Assembly: GCA_014695325.1 (NCBI GenBank)
Contig: JACJNZ010000039.1
Coordinates: forward strand, 558,001 to 622,000
DNA: 64,000 nucleotides
DNA from: Cyanobacteria bacterium FACHB-502
GTDB lineage: Bacteria > Cyanobacteriota > Cyanobacteriia > Elainellales > Elainellaceae
Reading direction: 5' to 3'
Shown here: positions 8,230-18,266 of the stretch, piece by piece
Numbering within the stretch: the first letter of the stretch is position 1
How the letters are laid out: each line of letters opens with the position of its first letter
Notes under the pieces: model-generated
Databases searched by the model: none
The model's input: the letters and a program-made list of their open reading frames with translations, nothing else
Told to the model about the DNA's origin: nothing
Position numbers and translations under genes: made by a program

Positions 8230-8898
8230 ATGGCAGCTAAAGAAGAAAAGAGCAAGCCGACTGCTGAAGATCAGCATGAAAAGCATAATCAAAAAGCCAA
8301 AGAGAATGCGGCTGAATCGCGTGCAAAAGCAAAAGACAAAACTGACGGTGAAGCGAAGCACGTAGAGAAAGACGATCAGAAAGAAAAGCACAATCAAAAA
8401 GCAAAGGAAAACACGGCTGAATCGCGCCCAGAGTCGAAAGGCAAAAAAGACGATCACGCAAAAGCCAGCAAGAACGACCCTGCGAAAGCAGAAAAGTCTC
8501 ACTCTGAGAACGAAATCGATGAAGCACAAGAGCTAGACGGTTTGCTCGAAATCTTTGCCGCACACAACATTACCGAAATGGATGCGGAAGTCGCAGTCGG
8601 CATGATCGACGAATGGTACGACATCCTGCATAAGTCCAAAGACGAGTCCTACAAAGAAGTTGCTGCGAACCTGAAACAGCTTAAAAAGTTGCTGTCGGGC
8701 AAGAAAGACCAGAGCGAAGACGTTATCGAACTACTGGACGAACTGGGCGAACAAACCGACGAACTCGCTAACGAGGCTCAGCGCGGCTACAAGGGCAAAC
8801 TGCACAAGCTGGGCAATGCGTTCCGTCATGCAGCTCAGTCGATCGATGAAGCGCTCGATGTGGACGACGACGAAATCGAAGAAGACGAAGAAATCTAA
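8230..8898 (+). CDS. Highly charged repeat protein of unknown function
   Basis: This is a 222-residue protein with AAAGGA about eight bases before the ATG. Residues 1-90 are Lys/Glu/Asp/Ala rich and almost certainly disordered. They contain an imperfect 35-residue tandem repeat: EKHNQKAKEN begins at residue 17 and again at 52. Residues 95-200 look helical (LDGLLEIFAAHNITEMDAEVAVGMIDEWYD, quoted here only to show composition: start LDGLLEIFAAH) and could form a small bundle. The C-terminus is extremely acidic (DDDEIEEDEEI). There is no signal peptide or membrane helix. I do not recognise the family. A strong terminator follows, suggesting a single-gene unit. Confidence 0.75.
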   Translation: MAAKEEKSKPTAEDQHEKHNQKAKENAAESRAKAKDKTDGEAKHVEKDDQKEKHNQKAKENTAESRPESKGKKDDHAKASKNDPAKAEKSHSENEIDEAQELDGLLEIFAAHNITEMDAEVAVGMIDEWYDILHKSKDESYKEVAANLKQLKKLLSGKKDQSEDVIELLDELGEQTDELANEAQRGYKGKLHKLGNAFRHAAQSIDEALDVDDDEIEEDEEI

Positions 8899-9015
8899 GG
8901 CAATGCGAGAACCCTAAGCCGCACTGTTTTTAAGTTTTTAAGCCTGAATAGATGGCGATTCGTGCGGCGATTCGTCTAGCGATTAAACAATCAAACTGCA
9001 TCTAACCCCATCCTC

Positions 9016-9046
9016 GGAGGTACGGCTAAGCTGTATCTCCTTTTTT
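9016..9046 (+). terminator. Rho-independent terminator after charged repeat protein
   Basis: An 11-bp stem (GGAGGTACGGC with GCTGTATCTCC, two G-U pairs, TAA loop) is followed by TTTTTT. Confidence 0.9.
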
Positions 9047-9050
9047 GTGT

Positions 9051-9081
9051 CTTTTGCCTCGCTTTTGCCTCGCTTTTGCAG
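9051..9081. repeat. 11-bp tandem repeat, about 2.8 copies
   Basis: CTTTTGCCTCG occurs twice and is followed by a partial third copy. It lies directly after the terminator at 9016-9046 and before mnmE. Confidence 0.85.
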
Positions 9082-9185
9082 GGCTGAAGCTTGCATTCGT
9101 GCCATTGCCGCTCTGGGGCTGGAGTAGGATGAAAGAGACAATCTCGTCAGGGATTTACCCAGCATCAAGGAATCAAGCAAACCGC

Positions 9186-10574
9186 ATGGGTCATCCAGCT
9201 CCAGCCAAAATTTATCAGGGCGAAACGATCGCCGCTATTGCCACAGCCGTTGTGCCTCAGCAGGGCAGCGTTAGCATTGTGCGGCTTTCAGGTCGAGGGG
9301 CACTGGCGATCGCCCGATCGCTGTTTGATGCACCTGGAAATCAGACCTGGGAAAGTCACCGCATTCTTTATGGGCAGGTGCGCCATCCCCAAACCCGGCA
9401 GGGGATCGATGAAGCGTTGCTGATGCTGATGCTCTCTCCCCGTTCCTATACTCGTGAAGACGTGGTGGAATTTCACTGTCACGGCGGCATGATGGCAGTG
9501 CAGCAGGTGCTTCAGCTTTGCCTGGAGCAGGGCGCAAGACTGGCACAGCCCGGAGAATTCACACTGCGAGCGTTTCTCAATGGTCGGATCGATCTCACCC
9601 AGGCAGAAAGCATTTCCGATCTGGTAGGGGCACAGTCTACCCAGGCTGCCCAAACCGCACTGGCAGGACTTCAGGGCAAGCTAGCCCAGCCCATTCGCCA
9701 CCTGCGATCGATCGGTCTGGAAATTCTGGCAGAAGTCGAAGCCCGGATTGATTTTGAGGACGATCTGCCGCCGCTCGACGAAGACTGGATTCGGGTACAA
9801 ATTGATGAAGTTCGGCGATCGGTTCAGCAAATTCTTGCGACAGCCGATCGAGGAGAACTGCTGCGAACGGGCGTGAAGGTGGCGATCGTGGGTCGTCCCA
9901 ATGTCGGCAAATCCAGTTTGCTCAATGCCTGGAGCCGTACCGATCGCGCCATCGTCACGGATCTACCCGGAACCACCCGCGACGTGGTGGAATCTTATCT
10001 GGTGGTGCAGGGCATTCCGGTTCAGGTACTCGACACCGCAGGCATTCGGGAAGCCGCTGATCGCGTCGAGCAAATCGGCGTCGAACGATCGCACCAAGCC
10101 GCCCAGACTGCCGATCTGGTTCTGCTAACCGTTGATGCTGAAGCAGGCTGGACCGCAGAAGACCTCGAAATTTATCAGCAGGTCAAGCACCGTCCGCTCA
10201 TTCTGGTGCTCAATAAAATTGACCTCATTGATACCCTGCCCGACCTTCCTGCCGGACACCCAATCGTTAAAACCGCCGCTGCCCAGCAAAAAGGTATTGA
10301 AGATTTAGAGAAGGCGATCGTTGCTATTATTCACGCAGATCAACTTCAGGCAGCGAACCTCGACTTTGCCATCAACCAGCGACAAGCTGCCGCCCTCACC
10401 CGCGCCCAGAGCGCACTCGCCCAAGTTCAGGAGACGATCGCCGCTCAATTGCCACTCGATTTTTGGACGATCGATTTGCGCTCAGCAATCCAGGCTCTAG
10501 GAGAAATTACCGGAGAAGAAGTGACCGAAGCTGTGCTGGATCAAATCTTTAGCAAGTTCTGCATCGGCAAGTAA
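9186..10574 (+). CDS. mnmE: tRNA uridine-5-carboxymethylaminomethyl modification GTPase MnmE
   Basis: From the ATG at 9186 the product is 462 residues, normal for MnmE; upstream in-frame ATGs would add sequence unlike the family. The N-terminal tetrahydrofolate-binding domain starts with [16 protein letters not shown] and SIVRLSG. The G domain has P-loop GRPNVGKSS, switch [13 protein letters not shown] and NKID. The C-terminus is the conserved FCIGK, whose Cys is needed for modification. With MnmG it modifies the wobble uridine of several tRNAs in the cytoplasm. MnmG is not in this window. Confidence 0.97.
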   Translation: MGHPAPAKIYQGETIAAIATAVVPQQGSVSIVRLSGRGALAIARSLFDAPGNQTWESHRILYGQVRHPQTRQGIDEALLMLMLSPRSYTREDVVEFHCHGGMMAVQQVLQLCLEQGARLAQPGEFTLRAFLNGRIDLTQAESISDLVGAQSTQAAQTALAGLQGKLAQPIRHLRSIGLEILAEVEARIDFEDDLPPLDEDWIRVQIDEVRRSVQQILATADRGELLRTGVKVAIVGRPNVGKSSLLNAWSRTDRAIVTDLPGTTRDVVESYLVVQGIPVQVLDTAGIREAADRVEQIGVERSHQAAQTADLVLLTVDAEAGWTAEDLEIYQQVKHRPLILVLNKIDLIDTLPDLPAGHPIVKTAAAQQKGIEDLEKAIVAIIHADQLQAANLDFAINQRQAAALTRAQSALAQVQETIAAQLPLDFWTIDLRSAIQALGEITGEEVTEAVLDQIFSKFCIGK

Positions 10575-10769
10575 CTTCACTCTTTAAACCGTCCCAGATT
10601 ACCTAGATGGGTCGAGAAAGCTGCTTCGCAGTGCCCTTACAGCCAGGAAACTTCAGGCAAACCGCAGGCTTCGTCGCCCCCGATTGCTTTTTGCCCAAAC
10701 AAGGTATGCTATTGCATAGCTTCAGCACGATCTGCGTTTCTTCTTTCGCTGATTGCCCCGATATCTCCT

Positions 10770-11630
10770 ATGCCAGAATTAATCGCTTATCTGGGACCCA
10801 CAGGAACCTATACCGAGAGTGCTGCGATTGCTTGCGCTCAGTGGTTGTCCCAAACCAAGGGCATAACGCTGCCTTTAATGCCTTACCCCAGCATTGCTCA
10901 AGCGATTCGTGCTGTCGCACAGCAAGAAGTCCCGGTTGCCGTCGTCCCAGTCGAAAATTCAACCGAGGGCAGTGTTCGGATGACGCTTGATACGGTCTGG
11001 CAGTTTGACGCGCTCCAAATTCAGCAGGCACTTGTTTTGCCGATTTCCCATGCGCTGCTGTCCCGTGCGTCCGGGTTAGAGGCGATCGAAATCGTCTACT
11101 CTCACCCACAAGCAATTTCCCAATGTCAGGGCTGGCTCGAAAAATTTCTGCCCACGGCTCAGCTGATTCCAACCAACTCCACCACAGAAGCACTCCAGCA
11201 CTTGGACAACCCGCACATCGGTGCAATTTCGTCTGAGCGAGCGGCTCACCTTTATAATTTGCCAATCTTGGCTCATCCCATTAACGACCTGCCTGACAAC
11301 TGCACCCGCTTCTGGATTATCAGCCTCGAACCTGCCTCTACTGGAAAACACACTTCGCTTGCCTTCAATCTGCCTGCCAACGTGCCCGGTTCTTTAGTGA
11401 AGACGCTGGATGTGCTGGCAAGACGCAATATTAACCTTAGCCGCATTGAATCTCGCCCCACAAAGCGAGCCATTGGAGATTACTTGTTTTTTGTGGATCT
11501 AGAAGCCGATTTGCAGTCCGAGGCAGTGCAGTCTGCCCTAGCAGAACTAAGAAGCTGCACCGAAACTCTGAAGATCTTCGGCAGCTACAACATTCAGACC
11601 GTAGTCAATGGACAGCTAAAGCCAGAGTGA
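10770..11630 (+). CDS. pheA: Prephenate dehydratase with ACT domain
   Basis: The 286-residue protein has the catalytic domain at residues 1-180, with AYLGPTGTYTESAA, VPVENSTEGSV and the TRF motif in NCTRFWII. The C-terminal ACT domain carries the phenylalanine-binding ESRPTK motif. It converts prephenate to phenylpyruvate in phenylalanine synthesis, with feedback control by Phe through the ACT domain. There is no chorismate mutase domain, so this is the monofunctional form usual in cyanobacteria. It appears to be transcribed alone; 195 bases separate it from mnmE. Confidence 0.96.
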   Translation: MPELIAYLGPTGTYTESAAIACAQWLSQTKGITLPLMPYPSIAQAIRAVAQQEVPVAVVPVENSTEGSVRMTLDTVWQFDALQIQQALVLPISHALLSRASGLEAIEIVYSHPQAISQCQGWLEKFLPTAQLIPTNSTTEALQHLDNPHIGAISSERAAHLYNLPILAHPINDLPDNCTRFWIISLEPASTGKHTSLAFNLPANVPGSLVKTLDVLARRNINLSRIESRPTKRAIGDYLFFVDLEADLQSEAVQSALAELRSCTETLKIFGSYNIQTVVNGQLKPE

Positions 11631-11719
11631 GTTGATCACAACAGGATCACACACGGGCACAACAGTCTTAACACCGGGCTTTCTTAACGCTGTAGTTGGT
11701 TAAGCAGAAGGCGATCGAG

Positions 11720-11747
11720 TCATAGAAATCAAGTCACAGAAATTGAG
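11720..11747. repeat. Imperfect 14-bp tandem duplication
   Basis: TCATAGAAATCAAG is followed directly by TCACAGAAATTGAG. It lies between the convergent pheA and LON-domain genes. Confidence 0.7.
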
Positions 11748-11808
11748 TGACAAAAGTTGTTTCGCACTTCTTAATCAATTTGGCTTCCTGAGTGCAGCAG
11801 GTCGAATG

Positions 11809-12450
11809 CTATTGAAACACGTCCTTCAACGCAGTCCGAGCAGCAAGATGATTCCGAGTCGAAGTAAGAATTTCAGCTTCTCGCTCTAGTCGGGCTACCG
11901 TGTCCTGCAATTCCAGAAGAGCTTGCTGTTCCTGAGGAACGCCCTGCAGATTCGACGCCACCCAGTAGGACAGCTCGATCGGCGAACTGGGAATATCGTC
12001 CGGCAGTTCAATTTCCTGCCCGGTTAACTTTGTGGAAAGTTTCACCACATCTTCTAAAAGCTGATTCACATCTCCTGCAAGACCTCGTAAATCTTGCTCT
12101 GACGGGTGATCCTCGATCCACTCGACCAAGCCCACGTAATAGGGTCGCTCCCGCACGTATTCCAGCACCCGAAACCGCTGCTGCCCGATCGTCTCAACAT
12201 ACATTCGATCGTCTGAGGTACGCTTATGCTGAACAATCTCGGCGCAGCATCCAATTCCAGAAACATTCCCCTCCGCCGGATCAACCATCAGCACTCCAAA
12301 GCGACGATCGCCCTGAAGAACCGTATTCATCAGGATCCGATAGCGAAACTCAAAGATATGAAGGGGGAGGCGACGACCAGGAAATAAAACAACTTCGGGA
12401 AGGGGAAAGAGGGGCAGTTCACGAACGGCGATCGATGAGGAAAAAGTCAT
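11809..12450 (-). CDS. LON substrate-binding-domain protein (lone N-terminal LON domain)
   Basis: A 213-residue product is read from the ATG at 12450 (MTFSSSIAVRELPLFPLPEVVLFPGRRLPLHIFE begins the family similarity; key part ELPLFPLPEVVLFPG). The LON/PUA-like domain spans about residues 8-200. There is no AAA+ or protease domain, so it is not a Lon protease. The C-terminus has a helical region with a heptad-like pattern. It lies after the str operon but is separated from rpsJ by a good terminator, so it probably has its own promoter. Such proteins are conserved in cyanobacteria and plastids; the substrate is unknown. Confidence 0.85.
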   Translation of the reverse strand: MTFSSSIAVRELPLFPLPEVVLFPGRRLPLHIFEFRYRILMNTVLQGDRRFGVLMVDPAEGNVSGIGCCAEIVQHKRTSDDRMYVETIGQQRFRVLEYVRERPYYVGLVEWIEDHPSEQDLRGLAGDVNQLLEDVVKLSTKLTGQEIELPDDIPSSPIELSYWVASNLQGVPQEQQALLELQDTVARLEREAEILTSTRNHLAARTALKDVFQ

Positions 12451-12526
12451 TGCAGTCTCTATCCCTAACGGCAAACAGATACGTTTTAACCCCAGTGGGC
12501 AGCTTCGCACCCGCAAAGGTCTAATG

Positions 12527-12563
12527 CAAAAAGAGTAGCCATCTTGAAAGATTAAGCTACTCT
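12527..12563 (-). terminator. Terminator of the str operon
   Basis: On the minus strand, AGAGTAGC pairs with GCTACTCT, with an inner stem (ATCTT / AAGAT) and a following run of five T. It sits about 50 bases beyond the rpsJ stop. Confidence 0.85.
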
Positions 12564-12614
12564 TCACAGTCTATCGTATTCGTGAAGGCAATCCCAAGCG
12601 GAGAGCTCGACGAT

Positions 12615-12932
12615 TTACAGCTTCACTTCAATGTCCACGCCTGCGGGCAGATCCAGCTTCATCAACGCATCGATCGTCTTAGATGAAGGCTGGTAAATGT
12701 CAATAATACGGCGGTGCGTCCGGGTTTCAAAGTGCTCCCGCGAGTCTTTGTCTACGTGCGGCGATCGCAGCAAGCAGTAAATCCGACGCTTCGTGGGGAG
12801 AGGAATTGGACCGATCGCAGTCGCATTGGTGCGGTTTGCCGTGTCTACAATCTTTTCGCAGGAAGTATCCAGTAAGCGGCGATCGAACGCCTTCAGTCGA
12901 ATCCGAATTTTTTGCTGTTGAATCGTTGCCAT
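12615..12932 (-). CDS. rpsJ: 30S ribosomal protein S10
   Basis: This 105-residue protein has [15 protein letters not shown] at the start, [29 protein letters not shown] (key part GPIPLPTKR) in the middle and RTHRRIIDI near the end, all diagnostic for S10 (NusE). It is the last gene of the str operon. The rpsJ position after tuf, rather than at the head of an S10 operon, is the usual cyanobacterial and plastid order. Besides its ribosomal role, S10 takes part in transcription antitermination. Confidence 0.98.
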   Translation of the reverse strand: MATIQQQKIRIRLKAFDRRLLDTSCEKIVDTANRTNATAIGPIPLPTKRRIYCLLRSPHVDKDSREHFETRTHRRIIDIYQPSSKTIDALMKLDLPAGVDIEVKL

Positions 12933-13097
12933 GAGCGTTCCCGTTAAGTTGTCTAGGTTCAGTTTGTCGGTTCAATCTGGTTTAATCCAGAGAGGCGGCT
13001 TTGCAGCGTGTCGCCTGATCTAGTGTACTGCTTTATGGAAGTTTTGGAGAGGAGTTGTCTGAGCAGGTATTGCCACAGGATGGGTACACCCTGCATC

Positions 13098-13137
13098 GCC
13101 CCCTAAATCCCTCAATACTAGGGGAATGGGACTTTCA
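13098..13137 (+). repeat. Degenerate copy of CCCCCTAAATCC...GGGGGACTTT intergenic repeat
   Basis: GCCCCCTAAATCCCTCAATA is followed by CTAGGGGAATGGGACTTTCA, an inverted-repeat core ending in GACTTT. Related copies occur at 18221, 19759, 59153 and 59294. This resembles a small repeat common in many cyanobacterial genomes. Confidence 0.6.
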
Positions 13138-13153
13138 CGGCGTCAAAGAAGAA

Positions 13154-13182
13154 CAGCAGCCAGCCCAAAGACCAACTGCTGC
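13154..13182 (-). terminator. Weak hairpin downstream of tuf
   Basis: On the minus strand CAGCAG pairs with CTGCTG across a 17-base loop and is followed by TTCTTCTTT. It may slow or partly end transcription between tuf and rpsJ. Confidence 0.3.
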
Positions 13183-13224
13183 CCATGTTTTATTCAAACG
13201 ATTGCCCTAAGACTCAATCTTGAA

Positions 13225-14454
13225 TTACTTGAGGATCTTAGAAACCACGCCTGCACCGATCGTCCGACCGCCCTCACGGATTGCGAAGCGCATTCCCTGC
13301 TCAATTGCGATCGGGTTGATCAGCTTCACATTCATTTTGATACGATCGCCAGGCATCACCATTTCGGCGTTGCTGCCGTCGTCTGCGGTGAAGGATTCGA
13401 TCGAACCCGTCACGTCAGTTGTCCGTACATAGAACTGGGGCTTGTAGCCTGCGAAGAACGGCGTCTTACGACCACCTTCTTTCTCGGTCAGAACGTACAC
13501 TTCACCCTCAAATTCGGTGTGAGGCGTAATCGAACCGGGCTTCGCCAGCACCATGCCACGCTCGATGTCTTCTTTCTTCAGACCCCGCAGCAGCAGACCC
13601 GCGTTGTCCCCTGCCATCCCTTCTTCGAGACTCTTCTTGAACATCTCGATTCCGGTCACAGTTGTATTACGGGTGTCGCGAATGCCAACCAATTCAATGT
13701 TGTCGCCAATCTTCACCTTTCCACGCTCGATCCGTCCAGTTGCGACCGTTCCCCGACCCGTGATCGTGAATACGTCCTCAACCGCCATCAGGAAGGGCTT
13801 GTCCACATCCCGCTCAGGCGTGGGAATGAAGGAGTCTACCGCATCCATCAGTTCGTAGATCTTGTCAACCCAGTCATTTTCGCCGCGACCCGTCTTCGGA
13901 TTAGCGATCATCGCTTCCAGAGCCTTCAGGCCGGAACCACGCACGATCGGCAGATCATCACCGGGGAACTCGTATTCGCTGAGCAGTTCGCGCAGTTCGA
14001 GTTCAACCAGTTCGAGCAATTCTTCGTCATCCACCATGTCTACCTTGTTCAGGAAGACCACGATGCTGGGTACGCCGACCTGCTTCGCCAGCAGAATGTG
14101 CTCCTTGGTTTGGGGCATTGCACCGTCGGTCGCTGCTACCACCAGGATTGCACCGTCCATCTGTGCTGCACCCGTGATCATGTTCTTCACGTAGTCAGCG
14201 TGTCCCGGACAGTCCACATGGGCGTAGTGCCGATTTTCAGTTTCGTACTCTACGTGAGCGGTGTTGATCGTAATACCCCGTGCCTTCTCTTCGGGAGCCG
14301 CATCGATTTCATCGTATTTTCTCGCTTGCGCCTGTCCAAGAGCAGCCAGGGTCATTGTGATCGCAGCCGTCAGCGTGGTTTTGCCGTGGTCAACGTGACC
14401 GATCGTACCGATGTTGACGTGGGGTTTAGTCCGTTCAAACTTTGCGCGTGCCAT
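13225..14454 (-). CDS. tuf: Elongation factor Tu
   Basis: This 409-residue protein starts [19 protein letters not shown]. It has P-loop [17 protein letters not shown] and NKVD, then full beta-barrel domains II and III ending in [10 protein letters not shown]. It delivers aminoacyl-tRNA to the ribosome. It lies 25 bases after fusA in the str operon. The length is normal and no odd residues are seen. Confidence 0.99.
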   Translation of the reverse strand: MARAKFERTKPHVNIGTIGHVDHGKTTLTAAITMTLAALGQAQARKYDEIDAAPEEKARGITINTAHVEYETENRHYAHVDCPGHADYVKNMITGAAQMDGAILVVAATDGAMPQTKEHILLAKQVGVPSIVVFLNKVDMVDDEELLELVELELRELLSEYEFPGDDLPIVRGSGLKALEAMIANPKTGRGENDWVDKIYELMDAVDSFIPTPERDVDKPFLMAVEDVFTITGRGTVATGRIERGKVKIGDNIELVGIRDTRNTTVTGIEMFKKSLEEGMAGDNAGLLLRGLKKEDIERGMVLAKPGSITPHTEFEGEVYVLTEKEGGRKTPFFAGYKPQFYVRTTDVTGSIESFTADDGSNAEMVMPGDRIKMNVKLINPIAIEQGMRFAIREGGRTIGAGVVSKILK

Positions 14455-14479
14455 GTATCTATCCGTTCCTCTTTACTGA

Positions 14480-16600
14480 CTATGCGTTCCCTTTGCTCTT
14501 TGCGATGATGGTTTCAGCCACGTTACGAGGAACCTCGTCGTAGTTGCTGAATTCCATCGTGAATATGCCGCGACCCTGGGTTTTAGACCGGATATCGGTA
14601 GCATATCCAAACATCTCTGCGAGAGGGACTTTAGAAGTCACCTTTGCAATTCCCTGCTCGGTGTCCTGTCCTTCGATTTGACCTCTTCGAGAGTTAAGGT
14701 CGCCAATGACGTTTCCAATGAAGTCTTCGGGAACTTCGACCTCAACTTTCATCATAGGCTCTAACAGAACAGGCGATGCCTTCATCACAGCATCCTTGAT
14801 TGCCATTGAGCCAGCAATCTTGAAAGCCATTTCAGAAGAGTCAACCTCGTGGAACGACCCATCTACTAATCTTACCTTCAAGTCAATCACTGGATACCCA
14901 GCAATGATGCCGGACTCGCAGGCTTCTTTCATCCCTTGCTCAGCCGGGGCAACATATTCTTTTGGAATCGCACCGCCGACGACCTTCGAGACAAATTCAA
15001 AGCCCGATCCTGGTTTACCCGGTTCGACCTCAATGACCACATGACCGTACTGACCCTTACCGCCGCTCTGACGCACGAATTTGCCTTCCGTCCGAACAGG
15101 TTTACGAATGGTTTCACGGTATGCCACCTGAGGCGCACCAATGTTTGCCTCAACCTTGTATTCCCGCTTCATTCGATCGACCAGGATGTCCAGGTGAAGC
15201 TCACCCATTCCGGCAATCTCGGTTTGATTCGTTTCGGGATTAACCGTAACGCGGAAGGTGGGATCCTCCTCCGACAGAGCTTGCAGTGCTTTGGAGAGCT
15301 TGTCCATGTCCTGCTTAGTCTTCGGCTCAACTGCAACCGAGATCACGGGCTCAGGAACGAACAGCGATTCCAGGATGATGGTTGAGTTCTCGTCGCAGAT
15401 CGTGTCTCCGGTAAAGGTGTCCTTCAGTCCAAGAGCTGCACCGAGATCGCCTGCCCGCAGTTCGTCTACTTCCTGGCGATCGTCTGCCTTCAGTATGATC
15501 AGGCGCGAAATCCGCTCTTTCTTGCCCTTCGTTGCATTGTAGACATAGCTGCCCTTCGTCAGAACACCAGAATACACGCGCACAAAGGTCAAGCGACCGT
15601 AAGGGTCTGCCATGATCTTGAACGCCAGCGCAGACAGCGGCTCATTGTCGTTTGCATGACGCACTGCTTCGCTGCCATCGGGCAGGGTGCCCTGAATCGG
15701 AGGGACTTCAGAAGGCGCAGGCAGATAGTCAATCACCGCATCCAGCATGAGCTGCACGCCCTTATTCTTAAAGGCAGAACCGCACAGCATGGGGACGATC
15801 GTTCCCGCAATAGTTCCCTTTCTTAAACCTGCCCGAATCTCGTCTTCGGTAAGTTCTTCGCCGCCCAGGTACTTTTCGATTAATTTGTCGTCAGTTTCGG
15901 CAACAGATTCGATCAGCTTTGTGCGATATTCCTGCACCAGATCTTGCATCTCTTCCGGGATATCCGTGACTTGAACATCCGTACCGAGATCGTTGGCGTG
16001 GATATATGCCTTCATCCGCACCAGATCTACAATGCCGCGCAGCTGGTCTTCAGCCCCGATCGGAAGTTGAATCGGCACAGCGTTTGCCCGCAGGCGATCG
16101 ACTACCTGGCTGTAAACCTTGTAGAAATTCGCGCCCGTCCGATCCATCTTATTAACGAAGATGAAGCGAGGCACTCTATAGCGATCGGCTTGCCGCCAAA
16201 CAGTTTCTGTCTGGGGTTGAACGCCGCCGACTGAGCAAAGCACAGTAATTACACCGTCCAGCACCCGCATCGATCGCTCGACTTCGATAGTGAAGTCTAC
16301 GTGACCCGGCGTGTCGATGATATTAATGCGATATTCGGGTTCACCGGGCATCGGCTGAGTTGGATCATCAGGATTTCGACGAGTCCACTGCGTACTGATT
16401 GCAGCAGCCGTAATCGTGATGCCCCGTTCCCGTTCCTGTTCCATCCAGTCGGTGACGGCAGTTCCTTCGTGAACCTCACCCATCTTGTGAACCACACCGG
16501 AGTAAAACAGAATTCGTTCAGTTGTCGTCGTTTTACCCGCGTCGATATGCGCGGCAATGCCAATGTTTCTCACCCGTTCTAGCGGGACGGTCCGTGCCAC
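14480..16600 (-). CDS. fusA: Elongation factor G
   Basis: The start is the GTG at 16600: AAGGAGGT, a perfect anti-16S match, lies seven bases upstream, and the product then begins (M)[19 protein letters not shown] as in other cyanobacteria. A longer in-frame ATG at 16648 would add 16 unrelated residues. The 706-residue protein has [17 protein letters not shown] and NKMD in the G domain, and the domain IV element [12 protein letters not shown]. It drives ribosomal translocation. The 263 bases between rpsG and fusA may hold an internal promoter. Confidence 0.98.
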   Translation of the reverse strand: MARTVPLERVRNIGIAAHIDAGKTTTTERILFYSGVVHKMGEVHEGTAVTDWMEQERERGITITAAAISTQWTRRNPDDPTQPMPGEPEYRINIIDTPGHVDFTIEVERSMRVLDGVITVLCSVGGVQPQTETVWRQADRYRVPRFIFVNKMDRTGANFYKVYSQVVDRLRANAVPIQLPIGAEDQLRGIVDLVRMKAYIHANDLGTDVQVTDIPEEMQDLVQEYRTKLIESVAETDDKLIEKYLGGEELTEDEIRAGLRKGTIAGTIVPMLCGSAFKNKGVQLMLDAVIDYLPAPSEVPPIQGTLPDGSEAVRHANDNEPLSALAFKIMADPYGRLTFVRVYSGVLTKGSYVYNATKGKKERISRLIILKADDRQEVDELRAGDLGAALGLKDTFTGDTICDENSTIILESLFVPEPVISVAVEPKTKQDMDKLSKALQALSEEDPTFRVTVNPETNQTEIAGMGELHLDILVDRMKREYKVEANIGAPQVAYRETIRKPVRTEGKFVRQSGGKGQYGHVVIEVEPGKPGSGFEFVSKVVGGAIPKEYVAPAEQGMKEACESGIIAGYPVIDLKVRLVDGSFHEVDSSEMAFKIAGSMAIKDAVMKASPVLLEPMMKVEVEVPEDFIGNVIGDLNSRRGQIEGQDTEQGIAKVTSKVPLAEMFGYATDIRSKTQGRGIFTMEFSNYDEVPRNVAETIIAKSKGNA

Positions 16601-16615
16601 AGCTACCTCCTTAGT
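16593..16615 (-). promoter_or_regulatory. Perfect Shine-Dalgarno fixing a GTG start for fusA
   Basis: On the minus strand AAGGAGGT is followed by AGCT-spaced bases and GTG. This decides the start codon over the ATG 48 bases upstream. Confidence 0.85.
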
Positions 16616-16863
16616 CTCTGCTGCATCTTTATGCTTAGCGACAAGCACTGTTAAGATTCTATACTTTTGTCCCTGGCTCTGTGTAGTTTCTGCGAACTCT
16701 CACGATTGCGGATTTCCAACCTTATTGGATGGGTATCCTCACCAATCGCAAGCGGCAAGTGATTCAGCTTAGTGAACTGGGCGGGCAAGATGCCTACTCC
16801 CCAGGAAACACTGCTGGTGCAAATCACTCGCCTGACTGCGATCGCAATCTCGCCAGAGCAAAT

Positions 16864-17334
16864 TTAGTAACGGTAGTGGGCGAACGCTTTGTTAGCTTCT
16901 GCCATCCGGTGGGTTTCTTCCCGCTTTTTGATTGTGCTGCCTGTTTCGTTAGCGGCATCCATCAGTTCGTTTGCCAGACGGCTTGCCATCGATTTGCCGG
17001 GACGCGCTCGGGAATAGGTCGTAAGCCAGCGCAGGGCCAGTGCCGTGCCGCGATCGGAGCGAACTTCCATCGGAACCTGATAAGTTGCACCACCCACCCG
17101 GCGAGCTTTCACTTCGACCAGGGGAGTGGCATTTTTGATTGCCCGCTCAAACACTTCAAGCGGTTCGTTGCCCGTGCGATCCTGAATAATCTTGAACGCA
17201 TCGTAAACAATTCGGTAAGAGATGGATTTCTTGCCGCTTCTCATCAGGCGGACGACCATCATATTAACGAGGCGGCTGTTGTGTACCGGATCGGGCGGAG
17301 TTGGGCGTTTTTGAACAGTTGTACGACGAGACAT
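16864..17334 (-). CDS. rpsG: 30S ribosomal protein S7
   Basis: This 156-residue protein starts [20 protein letters not shown] and contains [23 protein letters not shown] and the C-terminal [15 protein letters not shown], all standard for S7. It nucleates assembly of the 30S head by binding 16S rRNA. It is the second gene of the str operon. Confidence 0.99.
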   Translation of the reverse strand: MSRRTTVQKRPTPPDPVHNSRLVNMMVVRLMRSGKKSISYRIVYDAFKIIQDRTGNEPLEVFERAIKNATPLVEVKARRVGGATYQVPMEVRSDRGTALALRWLTTYSRARPGKSMASRLANELMDAANETGSTIKKREETHRMAEANKAFAHYRY

Positions 17335-17666
17335 AAGCTTTGACCTTGATCTTGCTTGACTTTGATTGCGGAGCCGCCCTTAAGGACAGCAGGTTTTTAG
17401 GTTTTTACAGGGAGTACAGTTTACCGAAGAAATACAGGAAACGCATCGCTTCGGCTGGTCTCCCCAATAGTTTTTTTGTCCGCTCAGCCGCATGAGCAGG
17501 AAATGGTCCCACACATTGCTTCAAGCAGCCCAGGCAATCAGGACTGCTTAAAGAGTCGAACGTTAAACAGTTAGAGCATAAAGCTGAGCAGTAGACTGCA
17601 GGCATTTGCAGAACTCAGATTGCTCAGCAGACAGCGACGAGACGCAGCGAAACATTGATGAACTAT
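17335..17666. other. Long spacer between rpsL and rpsG
   Basis: The spacer is 332 bases. A 66-codon minus-strand frame inside it looks like chance: it is Cys-rich, has no ribosome site and no family resemblance. No clear promoter or terminator is seen. Confidence 0.4.
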
Positions 17667-18050
17667 CTACTTAGTTGCTGCCTTGGGACGCTTCGCGCCG
17701 TACTTCGATCGACCCTGCTTGCGGTCTTTCACGCCTGCGGTGTCCAGCGTTCCACGGATAATGTGATAGCGAACGCCCGGAAGGTCTTTAACCCGTCCAC
17801 CCCGAATCATAACAACCGAGTGTTCCTGCAAGTTGTGACCAATACCGGGGATATATGCCGTAACTTCAAATCCCGAAGTAAGGCGAACCCGCGCCACCTT
17901 CCGCAGGGCTGAGTTCGGCTTTTTGGGCGTAGTCGTGTAAACCCTCGTGCAGACGCCACGACGCTGAGGGCAGCTCTTCAAAGCTGGGGACTTGGTTTTC
18001 TTAGTAATTTTCTGGCGTTCGGTGTGGATTAGCTGCTGAATCGTTGGCAT
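17667..18050 (-). CDS. rpsL: 30S ribosomal protein S12
   Basis: This 127-residue protein starts [20 protein letters not shown]. It has the streptomycin-site segments [12 protein letters not shown] and [13 protein letters not shown]. It is the decoding-centre protein and the first gene of the str operon. The C-terminus ([10 protein letters not shown]) is normal. The lysines at the two streptomycin-sensitive positions are the wild-type ones. Confidence 0.99.
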   Translation of the reverse strand: MPTIQQLIHTERQKITKKTKSPALKSCPQRRGVCTRVYTTTPKKPNSALRKVARVRLTSGFEVTAYIPGIGHNLQEHSVVMIRGGRVKDLPGVRYHIIRGTLDTAGVKDRKQGRSKYGAKRPKAATK

Positions 18051-18105
18051 GAGTTAGAGCAGGTCTTGCCGCTTGAGTATTTTCCTAAAGTTTTCACAGT
18101 CTACT

Positions 18106-18135
18106 AATATATCAATTTTATTGAAAATCCGTCAA
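18106..18135 (-). promoter_or_regulatory. Sigma-70-type promoter of the str operon
   Basis: On the minus strand TTGACG (18135-18130) is followed after 18 bases by TATATT (18111-18106). The -10 box lies about 56 bases before the rpsL start codon. Confidence 0.6.
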
Positions 18136-18220
18136 TTCTGCCGATCGGGTTTGTGTGGTCATCTCAAGCTGCTCCCCTAACCCCCTCATTCTGAAAGAAG
18201 TGAGCCAGAGCACTACTGGC

Positions 18221-18250
18221 TTTCAAAGTTCTCCCAAATCGGGAATTTCG
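18221..18250 (-). repeat. Degenerate intergenic repeat copy, reverse orientation
   Basis: TTTCAAAGTTCTCCCAAATC followed by GGGAATTTCG is the reverse complement of the CCCAAATTTGGGGACTTTGAAA-type repeat seen at 19759 and 59153. Confidence 0.45.
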
Positions 18251-18266
18251 AGAGCAATTCAGGAGG

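Noticed and set aside
13126-14508. A 460-codon open frame on the plus strand opposite tuf
   Set aside because: It is the antisense shadow of EF-Tu; the minus strand has an exact, full-length EF-Tu and the plus-strand translation resembles nothing.
17405-17605. 66-codon frame in the rpsL-rpsG spacer
   Set aside because: It has an unusual Cys-rich composition, no ribosome site and no known protein at this place in other str operons.
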